In this document: positions 17,460 to 24,837 of the stretch, in pieces
Layout: each line of letters starts with the position of its first letter
Numbering within the stretch: position 1 is the first letter of the stretch
Origin: Elainella saxicola E1
Lineage (GTDB): Bacteria; Cyanobacteriota; Cyanobacteriia; Elainellales; Elainellaceae
Assembly (NCBI GenBank): GCA_002796835.1
Contig: LUGL01000021.1
Coordinates: 48,023 to 88,630, forward strand
Reading direction: 5' to 3'
DNA length: 40,608 nucleotides
Made by a program: the position numbers and the translations under genes
Notes under the pieces: model-generated
What the model was told of the DNA's origin: nothing
The model's input: the letters and a program-made list of their open reading frames with translations, nothing else
Databases searched by the model: none

Positions 17460-18192
17460 AGTGAAGCTATTGGATTGCAATGTCTAACAGAAGCGTTGAT
17501 GACAGCAGTGAAATAATTCCAAGGGTTTTTTCGGCAAGCCGATTCCCTTCAGTTTGCAGGAAACACAATGAAAGATAGTCAAAATAAAGTCAATATTTTG
17601 AGTGAAACCTGGTGCGTCGTATCCCAACAGCTACTTCAAAAGGTTACTGTGACCTACTGTACGCATGTATCTCAGAACAGGGAATTACTTAAATCAGGCC
17701 CACCTCCGTAATAATACTAGAACAAGTCGTATAAATCGAAGCTTTTCCATGAAGCTCGGATAAAGAATTTTCGGCTATCCAGTATAAAAAACCACTCTTT
17801 TGCAAACTTTTAATGAAGTCAGAATGAACTAGTTTTATGAAAGTCTGACCGGGCAACGTTTCTAGCGCTGTACGTATTTTCACACTTAGAAGAAGGTTGC
17901 ATCTCCGTATAATTTCGCACAGTTTTTAAGTCCATCCATCAATGTGTCTTTAAGCCATCTTGGTCATGCTCAGTCTAAAAAATTAGGGGACTGGCTCCAG
18001 AGTTCAAGCCTGGAGTGGAGCATATCCCTCGTTTTACCAACACTCAATCAAGCAACTGAGATAGCAATCCGATTCAAATTGTGAAAAGGTAGTGCGGACA
18101 TCTTGCCTGCGTTGGCACAGCTTCTCCAGTAGAAGAAACGAGACGCTTACACGATGAGGCAATTCCACAAATGATTGAGGACTGCTATTAGG
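17460..18192. other. 733-bp AT-rich intergenic region between the lyase and EAL-HlyD genes
   Basis: I see no gene I would defend. A GTG-started frame of 64 codons (17689-17883, minus strand) lacks a Shine-Dalgarno and recognisable homology. A degraded hairpin repeat lies at about 18092-18156. The size suggests the lyase is transcribed separately and that a promoter for the EAL-HlyD/algD genes lies here. Confidence 0.4.
18092..18156. repeat. Degraded copy of the intergenic hairpin element
   Basis: GTGCGGACATCTTGCCTGCG followed 30 nt later by GAGACGCTTACAC resembles the arms of the element at 4608-4665 (TTTTGCCCG / GGCGAGACGCCTACCCCAC). The arms are partly mutated. Confidence 0.35.
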
Positions 18193-19140
18193 TTAATCAA
18201 TTGCATAAACAGCAAAATTGGCAAAATCAGCTACGACTTCTTTCTTAGTTGCCCATGAAGTATCATCTCCACCAAAGAAGGTCGAGAATAAAATGCCATC
18301 AATTTTCAAGGCACGGGTTGAACGGAACTCCAGTTGATCCTTTTCTAAGCGCAATCTGCCATCAACCCAAACTCGGACTTTTCCATCTCGTTGACCAGGT
18401 TGGTTTAAAGTCACTTCCTGTTCAAGGTGATGCCATTGTCCAGGTTGAAATCGCCATTGTCCTCGACCGATCGATGTACCATGGGCACGACTGGTTGGCA
18501 GATAGGCATATACCTCACCTTGTCCGCGTTGACGCCACATAAATCGAGTGGAGAAGCCGTCTCTGCCGTTAGGAATTCGTCCCCCCGTGTTGCCTGTGCC
18601 ACCGAATAACCCTGGTAACTTCCCCCCTTTCACAAAGTCAAACTCTTCTGAAAATCGCACAAAGTAGCTTAACTTTAAGGCTTCGTGAGCACCGAGCCCT
18701 AAATTTCCATAAAATTGTGTGCCGCCTACCGGTGCATCATTTTCGCGACTTACTGTCGGGCTAGCTGACCCTCTGGGATAACGAATACGCAAAACTTTGC
18801 TAAATTGCCCTGTTTCATCTGCAATCACTTGAGCGTTTTGCCATCCCCAAGATCCTTGCCGACGAACATCCCAATGGGCTCTCCAATTATCTTCTGAAAA
18901 ATCACTAGACCAGAGTAAAGACGGTTCTATTGGTTCCGCTGGACTGGCTGAGGTTGAAGCAATCGCTCTTGGAATTGGCAGATTAGGAGTATTTGAAGCA
19001 AAGGATTGGGACGAGCAGCTACTCAATACACAGGAAAGCAGAAGCCCATGGAGGAGGGATTTATAATTTAAACGAAATAGGTCATAAGCTGAACGATCGC
19101 AATTACTTAATCGATAAAATACTCGGGTCTTATCAATCAT
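18193..19140 (-). CDS. PL14-like polysaccharide (alginate) lyase, predicted lipoprotein
   Basis: 315 aa. The N-terminus has a hydrophobic stretch at about 29-41 ending in a lipobox-like LSSC, so C42 could be lipidated, placing the enzyme in the periplasm or outer membrane. Residues about 75-314 form a concanavalin-like jelly-roll. GGKLPGLFGG (172-181, K174), STRFMW (197-202) and VYAYLP (210-215) match polysaccharide lyase family 14. S197, R199, Y211 and Y213 have the same spacing as the S/R/Y/Y catalytic set I recall for the PL14 alginate lyase AkAly30. Predicted reaction: beta-elimination of (poly)mannuronate. In Pseudomonas the operon lyase AlgL is PL5, so this would be an unrelated replacement. 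First gene of the block; glucuronan lyase is a possible alternative. Confidence 0.75.
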   Translation of the reverse strand: MIDKTRVFYRLSNCDRSAYDLFRLNYKSLLHGLLLSCVLSSCSSQSFASNTPNLPIPRAIASTSASPAEPIEPSLLWSSDFSEDNWRAHWDVRRQGSWGWQNAQVIADETGQFSKVLRIRYPRGSASPTVSRENDAPVGGTQFYGNLGLGAHEALKLSYFVRFSEEFDFVKGGKLPGLFGGTGNTGGRIPNGRDGFSTRFMWRQRGQGEVYAYLPTSRAHGTSIGRGQWRFQPGQWHHLEQEVTLNQPGQRDGKVRVWVDGRLRLEKDQLEFRSTRALKIDGILFSTFFGGDDTSWATKKEVVADFANFAVYAID

Positions 19141-19866
19141 AGTTCTGATTCAAAGATAGAAATATACTCAAATTTCCTGCAGAGGGGCATGGCATATCTC
19201 CTACGGAGAGCAAGCAACGGTAAACAGGCTTTGCGATCTTCCTAGAGTCATCTGCCGAATGCCGCGCCCATACAAGTAGCAGGTTGAAGTTGCCGATCTA
19301 ATTTAATTCATCTTCCTTAGTATCCATTGCTCCATCAAAGCTGATATAGGGGAAGTCAAGATCAAACGCTGAATCTCAATACGAGAATTACAGTGAACCA
19401 CAGTGCAAGAACCACAATACAAATAGAGCCCTGATATCAATAGCGTCAGAGTTCAGAAGCTACAGTTCAGAAGAATCCGCATACAGCAAAATCAGATGAC
19501 AGAAAAGTCTCATTGCAAATAATTACCTTGAGCAGAACAGGCCGCAAGGGGCGAACTAAACGTCAATTTGAAGGGAACAACCACTTATAGCGGACCGATC
19601 GCCGACCTGCATAACCTTAACTTCGGCAACCTCAGTATACATACTGAGACGACATGTGTAACTAGTATCAGTATGAAGCTTTTGTAAAGCATCCTGGACC
19701 ACAGTCACATACAGCCCTATCCATCGGACCTGTAGGATTCTGCCTAAAGATGGACGGAATCCCAATTTCGTATTGTTTATGGTTGAAATGCTTGAAGTAA
19801 CAATGCTTAACGTTTTTCTTCAACGTCTGCTTCGGTTCAATTTACAGCAGGTTCTAGCTAGAGGAT
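19141..19866. promoter_or_regulatory. 726-bp divergent regulatory region between the polysaccharide block and the diiron-oxidase gene
   Basis: No convincing gene. A 69-codon minus-strand frame at 19556-19765 has no Shine-Dalgarno or homology I recognise. Notable sequences are the palindrome at 19631-19648 (separate entry) and a 10-bp direct repeat AGTTCAGAAG at 19450-19459 and 19464-19473 (14-bp period). The region must hold promoters for both divergent units. Confidence 0.45.
19631..19648. promoter_or_regulatory. 18-bp palindrome, candidate operator
   Basis: CTCAGTATACATACTGAG is two perfect 8-bp arms around AC. A related half-site TATCAGTATGA follows at 19666-19676. It lies about 490 bp before the lyase ATG and about 220 bp before the diiron-oxidase ATG. 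It resembles a dimeric repressor site, but no regulator gene is nearby and function is unproven. Confidence 0.35.
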
Positions 19867-20997
19867 ATGGAATTAGTTTTAAGCCCTGATCGCTTCAGCG
19901 AAGCATCATCAAAAGCAGTGTTTTGCAACCCTCAAAAAGCTGATTATTTAGCAGGGGAACAGCAATTTTCTCAACTGCTTGCCGTTCAGAATCTGGATGA
20001 ACAGGTCAATCAGCAACCCGAGTTAGTGACTCAATTGGAAAGCACGATCGACCACGCTCTCATGATTGCCTATAAGCATTCTGAACTAGAAAATATCAAT
20101 GAGAATGCCATTGATGTTAATGCCGCCCACTTATTTCTACAAAGAATCCTCTATCAGATCAATCGGCTGAACCTGTTCTGGTACGACGATCTGCAAAATT
20201 ACAAAAATGAGCGATCGTTCTACTTACAGCGATTGCGAAATCGCATCGAACACGCATGGCAAGCCTGGGAAATCAATCAGCTAGATGTGGTTCAAATCCA
20301 GCAACTGGATGTCAGGCAAGCGCTCAAAGATCGATGTGAAGCCGATCTGAATCCGCCTTTGACAGCCAACAAGCGCTATTTGCGGGAGGAAATGTCTCTC
20401 GCCGGGTACAAGCATTTATTGGCGATCGCTTCTCTAGATGGTTTGGTGGAAGCCAGCCGCATGTCTCGCATTCTGGGAGGAGCTAGCAACGAAGTCCAGG
20501 CAACGCTGATTCGAGTGCTACTCGAAGAATATGGTAATGGTCGTTTGAGCCGCAAACATTCCACCTTTTTTGCTCAGATGATGGCTGAGTTAGGCTTGAA
20601 CACGCAGCCAGAAGCCTATTTGGAAATCGTGCCCTGGGAAGTGCTGGCCTGCATTAACCACAACTTTTTACTGACCGAATGTAAGCAACATTTTCTACGC
20701 TACAACGGTGGCTTGACCTACTTTGAAATTGCAGGTCCGACGATTTATACCGATTACATGCTAGCTGCCCAGCGACTCCAGCTTTCTGATACTGCGATGG
20801 GATATTGGGAGCTACATATCCGAGAAGATGAGCGTCATGGACAATGGATGCTTAATCAAGTTGCTTTGCCTTTGGTCGATGAATATCCTGAAGATGCTTG
20901 GCAAATAGTTTTAGGGTATGACCAGGAAAAATGGTTGGGCGATCGAGCTGGTGACGCAGTCATTCAGGCCGTGAAGCAAGCAGAACAGCAGGCTTAA
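19867..20997 (+). CDS. Heme-oxygenase-like diiron redox enzyme (HDO family)
   Basis: 376-aa all-helical soluble protein of the iron-containing redox enzyme family (Haem_oxygenas_2 type), whose members use a non-heme diiron centre for oxygenations or C-C/C-N cleavage. The family domain lies at about residues 175-365. Candidate ligands are E220/E221 (LLEEYGNG), H231 (SRKHSTFF), E287 (TYFEIAGP), H317, D321 and H324 (HIREDERHGQW). Residues 1-170 are helical and less conserved. AGAGG lies only 2-3 nt from the ATG, an unusually short spacing. A methyltransferase gene follows by 180 bp in the same direction; the pairing suggests a small tailoring pathway. Substrate unknown. Confidence 0.8.
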   Translation: MELVLSPDRFSEASSKAVFCNPQKADYLAGEQQFSQLLAVQNLDEQVNQQPELVTQLESTIDHALMIAYKHSELENINENAIDVNAAHLFLQRILYQINRLNLFWYDDLQNYKNERSFYLQRLRNRIEHAWQAWEINQLDVVQIQQLDVRQALKDRCEADLNPPLTANKRYLREEMSLAGYKHLLAIASLDGLVEASRMSRILGGASNEVQATLIRVLLEEYGNGRLSRKHSTFFAQMMAELGLNTQPEAYLEIVPWEVLACINHNFLLTECKQHFLRYNGGLTYFEIAGPTIYTDYMLAAQRLQLSDTAMGYWELHIREDERHGQWMLNQVALPLVDEYPEDAWQIVLGYDQEKWLGDRAGDAVIQAVKQAEQQA

Positions 20998-21177
20998 TCG
21001 ATGGTTAGTTTCCTCAATTTCTAACCTTAAGGACTTTAAGGACACAAAACCTATACGCTCATTCAGTCTTTACCCGATCACAGCAGAATTCTGGATCTTA
21101 CTTAGCGACAGATCCTGCCGAATTCCAGTGAGTCAGATTCAACATTCTCAACATCATTCCACCCCAAGACGTTCACC

Positions 21178-21948
21178 ATGAAAGAAGCACTCTTAACGGC
21201 TAGCCAAGTCAAGAATAACGTTAAAGTTCATACTGCTAACCCGGTTCATGCGGCTAATACCGTTTTCTTCTGTCCTGAAGAATCTCAATTTTATTCCCAG
21301 TGTATTGAGAAGATGGTGATTAATCAGTGCTCACCGCTAGATTCGATCGTTGAATTTGGCACTGGGGATGGCAGTCCGGTAATTCGGTGTCTATTGAAAG
21401 CGAATTTTCAGGGACGTATTCATGGCTACGAATTAAGTGCCGCCTCCTGTGAAGTAGCCCAATCAAAAATTGATTGCTATCAGCTACATCAGCAATTCAC
21501 GATCCACAATCAATGCTTCTTCACTCATATTCCTCAAAACGTTAAATACTTAATCGCTAATCCCCCTTACTTACCCGCACCAGATAATGAGCTCTACATG
21601 CCCTCGCTGCATGGGGGAACGGATGGTGCAACCATCACAAAGCAGCTGCTCTCGCTGGGTTGTGAAAATGCCATGCTGATGATCTCAGCCTACTCCAACC
21701 CAGTCGAAACCGTTGAGCATGCGATCGCTCAAGGCTACCAGGTGGTTGACTTTATGATCTCCCCGCTCCAGTTTGGTTATTACAGCCGGGAACCGAAAGT
21801 CAGACAAGCAATCTCGGAACTGCGAGACAACAACCAGGCTTTTTACTCTAAAAATATTTATTTCTTGGCAGGTGTTCTTTTCAGACAGGCCGACCGATCG
21901 ACCGTAGATTTGTCTGAAGAATTTTTGAAAGTGATGACAGCTCTGTGA
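21178..21948 (+). CDS. SAM-dependent methyltransferase with NPPY motif
   Basis: 256-aa class I methyltransferase. SAM motif I is at V58-G65 (VEFGTGDG), an acidic motif II around GYELSA (83-88), and catalytic-type NPPYLP at 128-133. NPPY is used by N-methylating enzymes such as HemK/PrmC and by small-molecule N-methyltransferases. The length and lack of a PrmC N-terminal domain argue against PrmC. Likely partner of the upstream diiron enzyme. The C-terminus (about 200-256) is helical. No clear Shine-Dalgarno precedes the ATG. Confidence 0.8.
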   Translation: MKEALLTASQVKNNVKVHTANPVHAANTVFFCPEESQFYSQCIEKMVINQCSPLDSIVEFGTGDGSPVIRCLLKANFQGRIHGYELSAASCEVAQSKIDCYQLHQQFTIHNQCFFTHIPQNVKYLIANPPYLPAPDNELYMPSLHGGTDGATITKQLLSLGCENAMLMISAYSNPVETVEHAIAQGYQVVDFMISPLQFGYYSREPKVRQAISELRDNNQAFYSKNIYFLAGVLFRQADRSTVDLSEEFLKVMTAL

Positions 21949-21977
21949 TCAGATACCTCCAGGAATTCAGTAATGGC

Positions 21978-22020
21978 TATTGCAAGCGTCTCATTTACAA
22001 CAAGCAAGATGCTTGCAATA
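21978..22020. terminator. Hairpin between convergent methyltransferase and carbonic anhydrase genes
   Basis: TATTGCAAGC (21978-21987) pairs perfectly with GCTTGCAATA (22011-22020), with additional inner TCT/AGA pairing. It lies between two convergent stop codons and could terminate both, though it lacks a long T-run. The inner CAAGATGCTTGC resembles the hairpin repeats elsewhere in the window. Confidence 0.45.
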
Positions 22021-22031
22021 CAGTCGCCTCT

Positions 22032-22805
22032 CTAACTCAATAAACTAACCGTGCCTGTTTCTAAGTCATAGTAAGCACCCACAATTTTAAGTTTGCCTTG
22101 TTGTAGCGCTGAGGCAATGACGGAAGAAGACTGGAGGCGCTGCATCTGCAATCGGACATTCGCTTTGACCGCATTTGTGAGGCGATCGCCGGGTTGTCCT
22201 TCTGATGCGGCAATGGCTGGTTGAATTGCAAAGACCAGAGATTCAATTACGCCAGGGAGTTCGCCTCCCTCTAAAGCGGCTTTCACAGCCCCACATTTGG
22301 CATGGCCCAAAACAACCAGTAACGGCACTCCCAACACTCCAACGGCATACTCTTCGCTGGCAACATCTTCAGTCACTGCAATATTACCGGCTACTCGTAC
22401 AATAAACAGATCACCAATTCCCTGATCAAAAACAATTTCGGGGACTACTCGCGAATCGGCACAGCTTAGAATTGCGGCAAAAGGAGTTTGTCCGGCGGCC
22501 ACCTCAGTGAGGCGAGCCACATCCTCATGGGGGTTCAGTCGCTTTGCTGCCACAAACCGTTGATTGCCCTCAACTAACTGTCTTAACGCCGCTTCGGGTG
22601 AGAGATCGGAAGTGGGATGAGCATGATCGGATGCGGCAGCCAGGAGATTGTCTTGAGGCTGCCTTGCAGAAGAATCCAAACTTTGGGCCAATGCACCCGT
22701 TCCTAACCAAGCAGTCAGCGATCCTGCTCCGACAATCCCGGTGCCAAACTGAAAGAATTGTCTTCTCGACAACTGTGATTTAGGCTGATTTGAGTTCCAG
22801 GTCAT
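22032..22805 (-). CDS. ecaB: Beta-class carbonic anhydrase, Tat-exported (EcaB-like)
   Basis: 257 aa. The N-terminus has a twin-arginine signal (SRRQFFQF, R14-R15), a hydrophobic stretch to about 36, and a likely cleavage after ALA (38-40). Mature residues about 65-257 are a beta-carbonic anhydrase with zinc ligands C115 (SCADSR), H168 and C171 (GHAKCGAV), and the D117/R119 dyad. Role: CO2/HCO3- interconversion in the periplasm or cell envelope, part of inorganic-carbon supply. Cyanobacterial EcaB proteins have this type of leader and length. Single gene, divergent from the downstream kinase by 246 bp. The function is secure at family level; activity in this periplasmic group can be low. Confidence 0.92.
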   Translation of the reverse strand: MTWNSNQPKSQLSRRQFFQFGTGIVGAGSLTAWLGTGALAQSLDSSARQPQDNLLAAASDHAHPTSDLSPEAALRQLVEGNQRFVAAKRLNPHEDVARLTEVAAGQTPFAAILSCADSRVVPEIVFDQGIGDLFIVRVAGNIAVTEDVASEEYAVGVLGVPLLVVLGHAKCGAVKAALEGGELPGVIESLVFAIQPAIAASEGQPGDRLTNAVKANVRLQMQRLQSSSVIASALQQGKLKIVGAYYDLETGTVSLLS

Positions 22806-23051
22806 AGCGCTTGTAAATTCTGAAAAGTTCTGTATCCAAAGTTCCCCGATAGGTCCAAGCTCGAACTCATGCGACGAAAACAGCCTCCCTGATCCAGTCG
22901 TTCCTTAATAGGGGCAGCTCATTGGCGTCGGCCCTTTAATTCAGCTTAAGTTTTCTTAGAATCCTGCCTGTGTCCGATAAGATGGAACGCATTTCCTGAA
23001 GATTTGCTGAACATTCATTTACAAAACAATTCATGGTGAGGTAGAGATCGC

Positions 23052-23753
23052 ATGGCAGGAGGAGAAGGCTTGAAAACGTTAGCGGTTGACATTGGTGGCA
23101 GCGGCATTAAAGTGATGGTGCTGGATGAGCAGGGCAATCCTTTAACTGAGCGCGATCGTGTTGAAACTCCCATGCCAGCCACCCCGGATGCGGTGCTGCA
23201 AGCGATCGTTGGTCTTGCCGCAGGGAAAGTGTTCGATCGAGTGTCAGTCGGATTTCCTGGGGTTGTGCGTCAAGGCATTACTGAAACAGCGGTTAACCTG
23301 CATCCCGACTGGATCGGCTTCGATCTGGCAAAGGCGCTTTCAGATCGACTGGCTAAACCGGTTCGGGTTGCGAACGATGCCGATATTCAAGGATTAGGGG
23401 CCGTTGCCGGAGTTGGAGTTGAGATGGTGATCACACTGGGCACCGGCATTGGGGCAGCCATGTTTTTGAATGGCCGCCTGGTTCCTAATTTAGAGTTGGG
23501 GCACCACCCTTTCCGCAAAGGCGAAACCTATGAAGAGCAGTTAGGACGAGCCGCCCTAGACAATATCGGCAAAAAACGCTGGAATAATCGCTTAGAACGG
23601 GCGATCGATCTTTTAGAACGCATTTTCAACTATGACGTGCTCTATCTAGGGGGCGGCAACACGAAAAAAATTGATTTTGTCCTGCCTCCCAATGTAAAAA
23701 TTGCCCCCAATGTCACAGGACTGTTAGGGGGCATTGCGCTATGGCGAGATTGA
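23052..23753 (+). CDS. ROK-family sugar kinase, polyphosphate glucokinase-like
   Basis: 233-aa cytoplasmic kinase of the ROK/ASKHA fold. Phosphate-1 loop DIGGSGIK (13-20), catalytic ND (N108-D109), TLGTGIGAA (128-136) and LELGHHPF (147-154) point to glucose phosphorylation. The short length and lack of the ROK zinc-binding Cys cluster resemble polyphosphate glucokinases (PpgK). The polyphosphate-binding residues cannot be judged here, so ATP use is possible. Start choice: ATG 23052 has weak GAGG upstream, whereas TTG 23070 lies just after GGAGGAG and would give MKTLAVDIGG. Single gene. Confidence 0.8.
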   Translation: MAGGEGLKTLAVDIGGSGIKVMVLDEQGNPLTERDRVETPMPATPDAVLQAIVGLAAGKVFDRVSVGFPGVVRQGITETAVNLHPDWIGFDLAKALSDRLAKPVRVANDADIQGLGAVAGVGVEMVITLGTGIGAAMFLNGRLVPNLELGHHPFRKGETYEEQLGRAALDNIGKKRWNNRLERAIDLLERIFNYDVLYLGGGNTKKIDFVLPPNVKIAPNVTGLLGGIALWRD

Positions 23754-23772
23754 GCTGCTAGAAGTTCGTTGT

Positions 23773-24663
23773 TTAAGTTGAAGGCATTGCGGCTGAGGCT
23801 AGCTCACGCTGCTGGGACAATTCCAGCAACCGGCGAATTCGCTCTTCGGTGGGCGGATGGGTCAGGAACAGAGTTTGCAATCCCTCCCGCGACAGAGGGT
23901 TGATGATCAGCAAGGGTGAAAAGGCAGGGTTCCCATTCATTGGAATTTGGTGAGCTACCTGCTCTAGTTTGCGGAGCGCATTCACCAACGCCAGGGGATT
24001 TCCAGTAATTTCTGCGGAACCCTGATCGGCAGCATATTCGCGGGTGCGGGAAATCGCTAATTGAATTAATACCGCCGAAAGAGGGGCCAGGATAATCAGA
24101 GCTAACAGGCCGATCGGATTAGAATTACGGCGATTATCGTAAGTGACTGGACCGTAGAGCGCCCCAAAGGTCAAAATTCGCCCTAAAAAGGTGATCGCGC
24201 CAGCTAACGTTCCGGCAACCGCTTGAGTCAGCGTATCCCGATTTTTCACATGGGTTAGCTCATGGGCTAAAACGCCCGCCAACTCTTCGGGAGATAACAA
24301 TTCTAAAATGCCTTGCGTAACCGCAATAGCGGCATGATCGGGGTCACGGCCCGTTGCAAAAGCATTCGGCGACTGAGTGGGCACAATAAATACTTTCGGC
24401 ATGGGAATGCCTGCCCGATCGCTCAATGTTCCAATCAGATCATAGAGTTCAGGAGCCTGTTCGCGAGCAATCGGCTGAGCTTGATAGGCAGCCAGCGCTG
24501 CCCGATCGGAAAAGTACCAGGAACTCACCGATGTAAATGCCGCGAAGATGAGTCCCATAATCAAACCTTGCTCATTGCCAATCAGGTAATACCCGACTAA
24601 GACAATGAGACCGCTCAGTAACCCAAGGAGCGCAGTCGTTTTAAGCTGATTTACTCCAACCAT
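23773..24663 (-). CDS. htpX: HtpX-like membrane zinc metalloprotease (M48)
   Basis: 296 aa from ATG 24663; a TTG five codons earlier is the alternative. Numbered from the longer form: two TMs at about 14-56, zinc site HELTH (139-143) with third ligand E214 (REYAADQGSA), and further TMs at about 152-175 and 188-210. The family degrades misfolded inner-membrane proteins with the active site facing the cytoplasm. Canonical size and complete motifs. Convergent with the kinase gene at only 19 bp, and downstream of recJ with 174 bp between. Confidence 0.9.
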   Translation of the reverse strand: MVGVNQLKTTALLGLLSGLIVLVGYYLIGNEQGLIMGLIFAAFTSVSSWYFSDRAALAAYQAQPIAREQAPELYDLIGTLSDRAGIPMPKVFIVPTQSPNAFATGRDPDHAAIAVTQGILELLSPEELAGVLAHELTHVKNRDTLTQAVAGTLAGAITFLGRILTFGALYGPVTYDNRRNSNPIGLLALIILAPLSAVLIQLAISRTREYAADQGSAEITGNPLALVNALRKLEQVAHQIPMNGNPAFSPLLIINPLSREGLQTLFLTHPPTEERIRRLLELSQQRELASAAMPST

Positions 24664-24837
24664 AATGTCATCCGTCAATCATGCATCAGATGTCCAAAAC
24701 CATATCGGATTAGAGTATCCTGCTGTCTCTCTCCAATGGGTGAGGGTCCGATCCATCGCTGGACAGAAACTACAGCAAGATCCAGATGATTTTTGCGATC
24801 AAATGATTTCTGCGGTCAAATTGCGATCGAAGAGCAG

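Noticed and set aside
17689-17883. Minus-strand 64-codon frame between the lyase and EAL-HlyD genes
   Set aside because: GTG start without Shine-Dalgarno, no family I recognise, AT-rich background; cannot be separated from chance.
19556-19765. Minus-strand 69-codon frame in the divergent region
   Set aside because: It covers the palindrome, has no Shine-Dalgarno and no recognisable protein features.
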